Assembly (NCBI GenBank): GCA_946183715.1
Contig: CAMHDB010000011.1
Coordinates: 1 to 15,955, forward strand
Source: an uncultured Oscillibacter sp.
Lineage (GTDB): Bacteria > Bacillota > Clostridia > Oscillospirales > Oscillospiraceae
Direction: 5' to 3'
DNA: 15,955 nucleotides
In this document: one piece after another, positions 1-7,270 of the stretch
Numbering within the stretch: position 1 is the stretch's first letter
Layout of the letters: each line of letters starts with the position of its first letter
Made by a program: the position numbers and the translations under genes
Notes under the pieces: generated by a model
What the model saw: only the letters and a program-made list of their open reading frames with translations
The model's database searches: none
Told to the model about the DNA's origin: nothing

Positions 1-3000
1 TTCTTCAGCAAATCCCCGCCCGAAATTTCCTCCGCGGCGGGCACCTCCGCGAACAGTTTGTAGGAATTGGCGATTTCCCCGGCGCGCTTCGACAGCTCCT
101 TTTGATAGCCGCTCTCCAAGGCGCTGACGTTCTCCATGACGCTTTTCAAGTCCGCCGCGTAACTCCTCCACGCGCTTTGCTGTTCGCCCAACAGCTTTTG
201 ACGCGTGTCGAAAACCTTCTCGTCCGCCGCCTGCCATTCCTCCGAATTGCGCTCGAACCGGTCGCGGATTTCCTCGTATTGCGAAAGCTGTGTGCGCGTC
301 GACCAGCCGTAGCGTTTCGTGAAATGCTCCACCGACTGCACAAGGCCGTTATACGTATCCCGTATCGCCTGCGCCTGTTCGGACGCCAGTTTCGTTTCGA
401 GGTCGTACACCTTATCGCGCGCGCTCCACCACTCGTCGGAACCCTCCTCGAAATGCCGCTGTACTTCCCGCCACATTTCAAGCTGTTCCGAAAGCGACAG
501 CGCCTGACGCTTCGTCTGCCGCTCGATTTCCGTATTGACGGCGGAGTAGACGCTTTGCGCGAGTTTGGCGGCTTCGGATACGGCTTTCGATTCGTTGTCG
601 GAGACGCCTTTTTTAAGGCCTTCGACAATCATTTCGCCGACCCATATGAATTTTTTGGACGGCGACGCCATATCCAGTTCTTTTTCCGCTCTGGTAAACA
701 GACGGCTTGCAAGTCCGCCAACTGCGTCAATCGCAAGGTGCGCGAATTTTCCGATACCCTCCCCTATACCGGCGACAATGTTTTTTCCTATGGACGCCCA
801 GTCGATGGATGTAATTTTTTGAATCGCCTGTTGCGCTATGTCCCACAGGGCTTTAGGGATAGTATCTGTCAGAGATGTAATTCCGCCTTTGATGAAATTG
901 ACAATTCCGCTTCCCACTCCGGGCCAGTCGATATTTTTGATAAAGTTTTCCGCGCTTTGTCCGATATTCCGCATGGTTTCCGGAATCGCCGTTTTCATAT
1001 TGACAATTCCGTTTTTAATAGCGGTTATAATGTTCTTCCCGAGGTTCAGCCAGTTGAAGGCCGTGAACACGGCGACAACCGCCTGTATGATTTGCGGGAT
1101 GTTCGCGACAATCGTCGGAATCGCCTGTATCAGCCCTTTGCCAAGCGTCACAACAATTCCAATTCCGGCCTGTAGGATTTTCGGGGCGTTATCGTTGATA
1201 ACCCCCGCGATATTCGTTACGATAGCCGGAACGTTTTCGACAATCGTCGGGATACTGTCCGCCAATCCTTTCGCTAACGATAAGGCTAAACTAATTGCGC
1301 CGTCCACCAGTTTTCCGGCGTTGTCGCGGATGGACGCCGACAGCCCCACGGCGATTTCAAGCCCGGACTGCATGAGCGCGGGCAAATTGTCACGGATAGA
1401 CTGTCCGAAACTTTGTATGGCGCTTACGGCGGAATCCGTCAGCGCGGGCAGGCCCGTCATAACGCCGTCGACGAGGAACGCCAGCGCCCCCGACGCCGCC
1501 TCCCCGATTGCCGGGAGATTCCCCGAAATCCCCGACGCCACTGCGCCTAATATCTGCGCGCCCGTCTCCATGAACTGCGGGAGCGCGTCCATTATCATCC
1601 CGACGCCGTTTTCGACCAGCGCGGGGAGTTCCCGCATGGCGGCGGAGAAACCGTCTGTCATAACAGAAGCGTCCGTTTGTGATAAGCGCTCCTGTAACTC
1701 GTCGTAACGCGCCCCGGTTTCGTCCAACAGCGCGTTTGCCTCCGCTAAATCGTCCGTGTTCAACAGCGCTTTCGCTAGATTGATGTCGCTTTGCATGGCG
1801 GAATCCGCCGTTTCCACCATCTTTTCCAACTTCCATTGTAACTCGTTCGCCGGGTCGAGTATCTCGTAAAGCGCGTCGGCGTCGTCCAGTCCCCACGCCT
1901 GCGCCAGCTTCGTTTGCTGTTCCGCCGTCAGTTGCGATAACGCCTGATATAACCCGTCCGCTAATTCGCCGACTTCGCCCAGTTCGCCCGCTTCGTCCCG
2001 GAAGGAAAAGTACGGCGCAAGCTCCCGGAACGCCGACAGCTTCTCCCGGATTGCGTCGGCGTTCTCTTGAATGGGCTTCATGACGCCTTCGGCGTCCCGG
2101 AATCCCGCCGCCAGACTTTTCGCCACGTCCGCGTTTTTGAAGGCGTCCGTAACGCGCGTGATTCCTTCCGTGCCGAACTGCACAAAGTCCCGTAAACTTG
2201 GCATGAGCGCGTCGGAAACGACGATTTGCGCCCCTTCCAGCGCCGATTGAAACAGCGTCACGTCTCCGGCGAGGTTGTCCAACTGCGTGTCGGCCATGAG
2301 TTCCGCCGCGTACTTGGAGTGTTCGATAGCCGCCGACAGTTCGTCCCAGCGTTCGACGTTCGTCGCCAACAGCGCGTTGACCGATTTCAGGTCGGTTTTG
2401 TTGAAAATCGTGTCAAGGACTTCGGTCTTCTGCCCCTCCGACAAGTCCGACAACGCGCCGTTCAGGTCGCTGAAAATGTCCTTCATCGACCGCATATCGC
2501 CGGAACTGTCCAGCACTTTTACGCCCAGTTCTTTTAACTTCGCGGCGGCCTTGTCCGTCGGCGCGGTCAGCGATAAGATAACGTTACGGAGCGCTGTACC
2601 ACCCTCCGCACCCTTTACGCCGTTGTCGGCTAACAGGCCTAAAACGGTATTCAGTTCGGTTGTGCCTCCGGCCAGAGTTTTCGCCGTGCCGCCGACTGTC
2701 AGGATTGCCGCGCCCATCTGCGACACGCTCGCGTTGGCCTTCGAGGACGCCGCCGCCATCTGGTCAACCAGTGCGGAAGTCTCCTCCAGCGACAGGCCAA
2801 GCGCCGACTGCGAATCCGTTATCATATCCGACGCCGACGCCAACTCCATCGACCCCGCCGCCGCTAAATTCAGCACGTTCGGCAACATTGTCATGGAGGT
2901 CTGCGCGTCGTATCCGGCGAGCGCCATGTAATTCAGCGCGTCGGCGGCCTGTGTCGCCGAAAACGCCGTTTTCGCGCCCATTTCCTGCGCAAAGTCGCGG

Positions 3001-3812
3001 AGATTCCCGATTTCCGACGTTGTTTTGCCCATCGTCGCAGCAACCTGCGACATGGACTTGTCGAACGCGCTCCCCACGTCCACGGCGGATTTCGAGAACG
3101 CCAGCACGGCGGCGGACGATGCCGCAAACGCCGCCGCCAGCGCTGTCCCGACTGTTTTCGCAACGTCGCCCAGAACCTGTAAGCCCTTCCCGGCCTCCGC
3201 GCTCTGTTCGCCTAATTTCTGTTCGGCCTCCCCGGTGTCCTTCGACGCCTCCTCCAGCCCTTTCAGGTCGTGTTCCGTCTCGATAATCTCGCGCTGTAAG
3301 GCGTCGTATTTCTCCGGGGACACCGGGTGCCCAAATTCCTCCGTAACCTTCTTCGCCTGCTCCCGGAGTTCCTTCAGGTGTCCGGACGTGGCGTCAATCT
3401 CCTGCTGTAGCGCCTTGTAGGCGTCGCTGTCGATTTCCCCCGCGTCCCTCATTTCCTCCTGCTTCTTTTTCAGGTCTTTGAGGTGATTCGACGTTTTCTC
3501 GATTTCCTGCCATAACGGCGTGACTTTCGCTTTCCACGCGTCATAGTTATCTTTCGTTTTCGCCGCCGCTTCCGACGCCTCGCGCAATTTCGCAAGGCGT
3601 TCTTTCGTCTGCGTTACCGCGTCGCCCAACAGCTTTTGCTTTTGCGCCAGCAGTTCCGTATTGGACGGGTCAAGTTTGAGCAGTTTGTCCACGTCCGACA
3701 ACGCCCGCTTCGTCGCGCTGATGGAGCTGTCGACATTCTTCAGGGAGGCGGCCAGTTTGGTGGTGTCGCCCCCGATTTCAATCGTAATTCCCTGTATGCG
3801 CTTTCCAGCCAT
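1..3812 (-). CDS. Tape measure protein (partial, runs off the window)
   Basis: At least 1270 residues are present from the ATG at 3812, 7 bases after GGGGGAGG; the 3' end is beyond base 1. It sets tail length and is ejected with DNA. Residues about 25-190 are coiled coil. Residues about 235-425 form the TP901-type conserved core (SAVDVGSAFDKSMSQVAATM, MGAKTAFSATQAADALNYMA, GVKGAEGGTALRNVILSLTAP). About 720-1005 is a hydrophobic region of repeated units like N-P-I--AG--I---L--GL---IP-I, probably membrane-active. About 1080-1220 holds two related charged helical units (LSEQLEMWREVQRHFEEGS and RTQLSQYEEIRDRFERNS). The frame was followed without interruption at the points checked. It follows the chaperone genes directly. 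Confidence 0.93.
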   Translation of the reverse strand, partial: MAGKRIQGITIEIGGDTTKLAASLKNVDSSISATKRALSDVDKLLKLDPSNTELLAQKQKLLGDAVTQTKERLAKLREASEAAAKTKDNYDAWKAKVTPLWQEIEKTSNHLKDLKKKQEEMRDAGEIDSDAYKALQQEIDATSGHLKELREQAKKVTEEFGHPVSPEKYDALQREIIETEHDLKGLEEASKDTGEAEQKLGEQSAEAGKGLQVLGDVAKTVGTALAAAFAASSAAVLAFSKSAVDVGSAFDKSMSQVAATMGKTTSEIGNLRDFAQEMGAKTAFSATQAADALNYMALAGYDAQTSMTMLPNVLNLAAAGSMELASASDMITDSQSALGLSLEETSALVDQMAAASSKANASVSQMGAAILTVGGTAKTLAGGTTELNTVLGLLADNGVKGAEGGTALRNVILSLTAPTDKAAAKLKELGVKVLDSSGDMRSMKDIFSDLNGALSDLSEGQKTEVLDTIFNKTDLKSVNALLATNVERWDELSAAIEHSKYAAELMADTQLDNLAGDVTLFQSALEGAQIVVSDALMPSLRDFVQFGTEGITRVTDAFKNADVAKSLAAGFRDAEGVMKPIQENADAIREKLSAFRELAPYFSFRDEAGELGEVGELADGLYQALSQLTAEQQTKLAQAWGLDDADALYEILDPANELQWKLEKMVETADSAMQSDINLAKALLNTDDLAEANALLDETGARYDELQERLSQTDASVMTDGFSAAMRELPALVENGVGMIMDALPQFMETGAQILGAVASGISGNLPAIGEAASGALAFLVDGVMTGLPALTDSAVSAIQSFGQSIRDNLPALMQSGLEIAVGLSASIRDNAGKLVDGAISLALSLAKGLADSIPTIVENVPAIVTNIAGVINDNAPKILQAGIGIVVTLGKGLIQAIPTIVANIPQIIQAVVAVFTAFNWLNLGKNIITAIKNGIVNMKTAIPETMRNIGQSAENFIKNIDWPGVGSGIVNFIKGGITSLTDTIPKALWDIAQQAIQKITSIDWASIGKNIVAGIGEGIGKFAHLAIDAVGGLASRLFTRAEKELDMASPSKKFIWVGEMIVEGLKKGVSDNESKAVSEAAKLAQSVYSAVNTEIERQTKRQALSLSEQLEMWREVQRHFEEGSDEWWSARDKVYDLETKLASEQAQAIRDTYNGLVQSVEHFTKRYGWSTRTQLSQYEEIRDRFERNSEEWQAADEKVFDTRQKLLGEQQSAWRSYAADLKSVMENVSALESGYQKELSKRAGEIANSYKLFAEVPAAEEISGGDLLK

Positions 3813-3833
3813 TCCGGACCCTCCCCCTTTCCG

Positions 3834-4477
3834 TCAAAATTTGTCGAAATCCTCCTGCGTCGCGATTCGGTCGTAGGTTACTTCGTCGTTGGCGCGCTCC
3901 GCGTACATGTCCAGCACCATCCCGGGCGTCATGCGGTCAAGGTCGGACATCGAAAGCCCTAATTGCGTAATCCGTAGCAAATACAGCGCCGTCGTTACGG
4001 GGCGGGCAGTGGCGGGATATTTTTTTTTGCCTCGACGGTGGTCTCAAAGCCGTTGTTGTAGAGTTGCAGTACCTCTCCGGTGAGGATGTAGAGCGCGTTC
4101 GGCGATTCCAGCGTGTCCAGCCACTCCGTCATGCTCCCCGGAATGGACGGCTCCGCGCTCTTGGCCATTGCGTAGGCCAGACGCGCGATAAGGGCGATAT
4201 CCATCGTGTACAGGATTTCGTTCGCGGCGGCGGGCGCTTCCTCCGTGACTTCCGCCGCGGCGGCGGCTTCCGTCTCCCCGGCGACGCCTTCGGGCGCGTC
4301 CGTCTCCGCTACTTCCGCGACGCCTTCCGCCTCTTCCAGACGGGCGCGGAGTTGTTCGCGCCAGTTGTCCATGTCCCGCAACAGGTCGCGGTTGAACAAC
4401 ACCCTGTAGGCCAGCGGCAGACTGCCTGTCGCGCGGAGTTTGACCACCTGTCCGCCGAGTTGTACTTCTTTCGTCAT
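3834..4477 (-). CDS. Tail assembly chaperone, frameshifted long form (GT-like)
   Basis: A -1 slip on A-AAA-AAA (0-frame codons gca-aaa-aaa-aat, near 4020-4030) joins the G frame to a second open frame that ends with TGA at 3834-3836. The extension reads LRITQLGLSMSDLDRM, then TPGMVLDMYAERANDEV, ending QEDFDKF; LGLS--D---MTPGM is the standard T-domain signature. Total length is about 214 residues. It ends 22 bases before the tape measure start, where the GT form is always found. The downstream frame also has internal ATG codons but no good ribosome site, which favours frameshifting. Confidence 0.85.
3995..4477 (-). CDS. Tail assembly chaperone, short form (G-like)
   Basis: The 160-residue protein is the G-type tail chaperone, binding the tape measure during tail assembly. 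The N-terminal domain (VQLGGQVVKLRATGSLPLAYRVLFNRDLLRDM) and the helical C-terminal domain (IALIARLAYAMAKSAEPSIP through LQLYNNGF) are normal. Between them, residues about 47-88, is an Ala/Glu-rich low-complexity linker. It ends shortly after nine A (slippery site), as expected for a frameshift pair. The start is an ATG after GGTGACAGG. Confidence 0.85.
   Translation of the reverse strand: MTKEVQLGGQVVKLRATGSLPLAYRVLFNRDLLRDMDNWREQLRARLEEAEGVAEVAETDAPEGVAGETEAAAAAEVTEEAPAAANEILYTMDIALIARLAYAMAKSAEPSIPGSMTEWLDTLESPNALYILTGEVLQLYNNGFETTVEAKKNIPPLPAP
4019..4030 (-). promoter_or_regulatory. Programmed -1 frameshift slippery site
   Basis: On the minus strand nine consecutive A follow GC. In the chaperone frame this gives the heptamer A-AAA-AAA, the ideal X-XXY-YYZ form. 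Both the expected frame and the direction (-1) fit the downstream coding extension. No strong downstream hairpin was identified by eye. Confidence 0.85.
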
Positions 4478-4488
4478 GTCCTGTCACC

Positions 4489-5073
4489 TCATCCGCCAAG
4501 CGCGGCAACTTCCGGCACGTAAACCGACGTAAACCAATTTCCATACGCGCTGTCGCCGGACTTGCAACGGGCTTTGATATATCCGGTGCTGTTCTGGGCG
4601 GAAGCGGTCAGCGTCAGCGTCTCCGTACTCTGCGACGGGTCGGGGCCGTCGTCCGGGTTGACCGTCTGCCCGGCGATTGCGGGCCGCGACGCCGTGCAGT
4701 TGTACAGTACGTGGCGCGTCTTGTAATAGTCGCCGTCGAACTCGAACAGGAACGCGAAGCGCGCCGTTACGGGGTCGCTGGTTTCGTATTTCACACCGTT
4801 TCCGTCCGCCTGTTCGCCGAGGCAGTCGGCGCGGAACTCGTCCGGAATCAGCGCGAAATTCACGTCCCCGCTGTAGCTCGCGATGGACTCCGCCGCCCAG
4901 TAATCCGTGTCGTCGGCGGCCAGAATCTTCCGCGCCGTCGACGCCGAAAGACTGAGGGAAATCGCCCCGGGTATCCGCTTCGGCATCCCGTAGGTAATCA
5001 AGCCGTTCGCGTCTTCTGTCAAAAGCGCGTAGTGTACGTTCTTCAGGCCGTAGCGTACTTTGTTCTCCGGCAT
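4489..5073 (-). CDS. Major tail protein, copy A
   Basis: The protein is 194 residues with an ideal ribosome site (AAGGAGG, about 7 bases before the ATG). It forms the tail tube as stacked rings. Recognisable parts are PGAISLSLSASTARKILAAD near 35-54, FRADCLGEQADGNG near 80-93, TARFAFLFEFDGDYYKTRHVLYNC near 103-126 and TETLTLTASA. It is a tandem paralogue of copy B, 19 bases apart. The strong start suggests that this is the main expressed tube protein. Confidence 0.88.
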   Translation of the reverse strand: MPENKVRYGLKNVHYALLTEDANGLITYGMPKRIPGAISLSLSASTARKILAADDTDYWAAESIASYSGDVNFALIPDEFRADCLGEQADGNGVKYETSDPVTARFAFLFEFDGDYYKTRHVLYNCTASRPAIAGQTVNPDDGPDPSQSTETLTLTASAQNSTGYIKARCKSGDSAYGNWFTSVYVPEVAALGG

Positions 5074-5092
5074 ACTCTGTCCTCCTTATCGG

Positions 5093-5668
5093 TTACGTAT
5101 AAATGATTTCCGGCTCGAACGCGGGCAGGCTGACGCCCTCGAACCACGTATCGTAGGCCGCGTCGCCGGGACTACAGCGCGCCCTTACAAGTCCGTCACT
5201 CCGCGCGGCGGCGGTAATCGTCAGCGTCTCCGTATTCTGCGACGGGTCGGGCCCCTCGTCCGGGACGACCGTCCGCCCCGCCACGCCCGGGCGCGACACC
5301 GAACAGTTATAAAATACGTGCCGCGTCGCGTGGGCGTCGCCGTCGAACTCGAACAACAGCGCGAACCGCGCCGTAACCGGGGCGGCGGTCTCGTACTTCA
5401 TGCCGTTGCCGTCCGTCTGTTCGCCGAGGCAGTCGGCCCGGAACGCGTCCGGAATCCGCGCGAGCGTCAGTTCCCCCGCGTAGTTTACGAGCACTTCCGC
5501 CGCGCCCGCTTCGGTTTCGTCCACCGTGAGTATCTTCCGCGCCGTGTTCGCGCTCATCGTAAGCGATATCGCGCCGGGTAACGCTACCGGCGTCGCGTAG
5601 CCGTCCGCCGCCTTGACCGCGTAGTACACGTTCTTCAGGCCGTAGCGTACTTTGTTCTCCGTCGTTAT
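5093..5668 (-). CDS. Major tail protein, copy B, without a standard start codon
   Basis: The coding region corresponds to about 191 residues and aligns with the next gene over its full length at roughly 60% identity (shared ENKVRYGLKNV, FRADCLGEQ, TRHV-YNC, DGPDPSQ-TETLT). It is a phi13-type major tail tube protein. Where copy A has ATG-CCG-GAG-AAC, copy B reads ata-acg-acg-gag-aac, so no ATG, GTG or TTG is available at the homologous place. A G6 tract lies directly before it. The first normal start is a GTG about 12 codons in. It may use ATA or ACG, or be reached by -1 frameshift from the preceding gene. The start given is the homology-based ATA. Confidence 0.8.
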   Translation of the reverse strand: MTTENKVRYGLKNVYYAVKAADGYATPVALPGAISLTMSANTARKILTVDETEAGAAEVLVNYAGELTLARIPDAFRADCLGEQTDGNGMKYETAAPVTARFALLFEFDGDAHATRHVFYNCSVSRPGVAGRTVVPDEGPDPSQNTETLTITAAARSDGLVRARCSPGDAAYDTWFEGVSLPAFEPEIIYT

Positions 5669-6000
5669 CCCCCCTTTTCCAGCGGCACCGTCAGGCGGTA
5701 GACTTCCACTATCAGGCGTTCCGCTTTCAGGAAACTTTCCTCGCGCGTCCACGCCAGCCCCCGCGCGTTGAACGCCTCCTCGATTCGCGCCTCTAAATCG
5801 AACCGCTTTTCCGGCGTGTAGAGTTCTACGATAAGCTCCTCGGCGGCGGCGTAAACTGTGTCGTCGGCGTGGAAATTCCGCGATTTGGCGTAGTAAAAGC
5901 ACAGTACGGGCGGGGCCTGCGCTGTGTTCTCCGGGAACTGGTAGTAGGCAAAGGGAACGCCGACGGAGGCTATCATGTCCCGCACTTCCCGCGTTGTCAT
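5665..6000 (-). CDS. Tail completion / tail terminator-like protein
   Basis: From the ATG at 6000 the protein is 111 residues. The pattern MTTREVRDMIASVGVPFAYYQFP, then AEELIVELYTPEKRFDLEARIEEAF and AERLIVEVYRL, fits the tail terminator/minor capsid 3-like group, with repeated beta strands around one helix. It caps the tail tube before joining the head. The 3' end reads aag-ggg-gga-taa, and the next gene lies one base out of frame, overlapping at ATAA. Confidence 0.75.
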   Translation of the reverse strand: MTTREVRDMIASVGVPFAYYQFPENTAQAPPVLCFYYAKSRNFHADDTVYAAAEELIVELYTPEKRFDLEARIEEAFNARGLAWTREESFLKAERLIVEVYRLTVPLEKGG

Positions 6001-6380
6001 AGTTTGCTCTCCAGTCTTTTTACGACCTCTTCCGCCGCCCATTCTTCGATTTTTTGAATGTGCGGTTTCGCGGGCGCGGCGGGATAAGGATAACCATTCT
6101 TTTTCCCCGCCTTGCGCCCGTGTTCCAGCAGGTGGGCCAGTCCCGGCTTTTTGCTTTCGTATACGGTAGCCTCCGCGTAATTCGGAGCGTCGCGCGTTTG
6201 TTTGACCTTCCAGCCCTTCGCGTACTCGCCCGTTTTGCGCGGAGAAGTCGAACGCAAACGCTCCGACGCCTCCCGGCTGACATCCTTCACCGTCTTGCGC
6301 ACGACCTTCTCCACATCCCCGCAATAGCTTTGCAGGATATCGAACATGGCCTTTCCGATATCATCAGTCACTTTCGGCAA
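5997..6380 (-). CDS. HK97 gp10-like tail/neck component
   Basis: The 127-residue protein has the gp10 family layout: basic N-terminal helices (VEKVVRKTVKDVSREASERLRSTSPRKTGEYAKGWK) and the tail with AHLLEHGRKAGKKNG then PHIQKIEEWAAEEVVKRLE. The LEHG and P-HI- signatures are typical. It functions at the head-tail interface. Its stop overlaps the next start (ATGA). Confidence 0.88.
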   Translation of the reverse strand: MPKVTDDIGKAMFDILQSYCGDVEKVVRKTVKDVSREASERLRSTSPRKTGEYAKGWKVKQTRDAPNYAEATVYESKKPGLAHLLEHGRKAGKKNGYPYPAAPAKPHIQKIEEWAAEEVVKRLESKL

Positions 6381-6690
6381 CGTTCGTCCCTCCTTTGCGT
6401 TCGGCGTAGAGTTCCACGTAGTCCGTCCCCGGAATGTGATAGTTCCGATAAACCGCGTAGCGGCAACCCCCGTATTCCACGACGCTTTCGCCCTCGTAGT
6501 CGTAGCAGAACATTGTAAACACGAACTGCGGATTCAAGCCGTTGCGAAAACCTTTGTGAAATTCCGTTTGGGCGGCGGATTTGACGTTTGCGAATACAGT
6601 CCGGGCGGTCTCCTCCCCGGCGCGGAACACGCCGTCCGCGGCCTGTTCGCGCGGCGTGGAAATCAGTTCTACAGGCGTGGAACGGTTCAT
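6364..6690 (-). CDS. Head closure / head-tail adaptor protein
   Basis: The protein is 108 residues. It has the short beta-barrel pattern of head-tail joining proteins (about residues 24-105: AGEETARTVFANVKSA, GLNPQFVFTMFCYDYEGESVVEYGGCRYAVYRNYHIPGTDYVELY). It would plug the connector after DNA packaging. It overlaps the start of the gp10-like gene by 17 bases, a sign of coupled translation. Confidence 0.8.
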   Translation of the reverse strand: MNRSTPVELISTPREQAADGVFRAGEETARTVFANVKSAAQTEFHKGFRNGLNPQFVFTMFCYDYEGESVVEYGGCRYAVYRNYHIPGTDYVELYAERKGGTNVAESD

Positions 6691-6703
6691 TGTGCGTCGT
6701 CCC

Positions 6704-7000
6704 CTATCCGCTCCGGCGATACCCGGTCGCCATACTCAACTGCGCCTTCTGTTCGTCGTAGGACGCCTTCAGCCTGTCCCAGAACTCCACCCGCTCCGGC
6801 TCGCCGAAATACAGCTTGCAGTACGTGGTGACGGCGCGGAGTATCAGCGGATTATCCGCGTCCATACTCGCCGAGGAAACGCTGACGCCCGCAACATCCA
6901 AATCCAGAAGCGCCGCGTCAATCAGCGATTCTATTTCCTTGTCGAAAGCCGCCGTTGTGACGCGGAGCGCCAGTTTGACAGGATTCAGCATGAGGCTCAT
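6704..7000 (-). CDS. Head-tail connector protein (gp6-like)
   Basis: This 98-residue helical protein matches the small phage head-tail connector (gp6-like/DNA packaging) pattern: LALRVTTAAFDKEIESLIDAALLDL at the start, an ILRAVTTYCKLYFGEPE helix in the middle and LKASYDEQKAQLSMATGYR at the end. Rings of such proteins sit under the portal. It starts 8 bases after AAGGGA and lies between the small unknown gene and the head closure gene, the standard place. Confidence 0.8.
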   Translation of the reverse strand: MSLMLNPVKLALRVTTAAFDKEIESLIDAALLDLDVAGVSVSSASMDADNPLILRAVTTYCKLYFGEPERVEFWDRLKASYDEQKAQLSMATGYRRSG

Positions 7001-7003
7001 GGG

Positions 7004-7255
7004 CTATCCCTTCTTCCGCGCGGCCTTCTTTTTGCCCGTTTCCGGCGCGGTTTCCACACCCGCCGCCACGGGTTCCGGAATGCCCGCCGCTACGCTTTCC
7101 GGGTCGGCGTCGGGGTCTAGGATTTTAATTTCCACGTCGTCCGGGAGATAGCATACCGCGTCGCCCAACAAACGGAACTGCCGTTCGTCAATCTCCACCA
7201 CCGAACCCGGCTGACACGTTACCGTACAGACTTTCAAAACTTCCGCCGTTACCAT
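7004..7255 (-). CDS. Small phage protein downstream of capsid, unknown function
   Basis: The protein is 83 residues from the ATG 8 bases after GGAGG; a GTG nearer the ribosome site would overlap it too closely. The first 55 residues look like a compact beta-rich domain (VKVCTVT-like strands, GSVVEIDERQFRLLGDAVCYL). The remainder is a Pro/Ala linker and a basic tail (GKKKAARKKG). Position between capsid and the first connector suggests a head-associated role. No family was recognised. Confidence 0.65.
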   Translation of the reverse strand: MVTAEVLKVCTVTCQPGSVVEIDERQFRLLGDAVCYLPDDVEIKILDPDADPESVAAGIPEPVAAGVETAPETGKKKAARKKG

Positions 7256-7270
7256 CGCGCACACCTCCTG

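Noticed and set aside
102..1707. Long plus-strand open frames opposite the tape measure gene
   Set aside because: They are shadows of the GC-rich minus-strand gene, with no ribosome sites and no recognisable domains.
5669..5902. Upstream open extension of major tail copy B
   Set aside because: It lies within the tail terminator gene in another frame, has Arg-rich shadow composition and does not resemble tail proteins.
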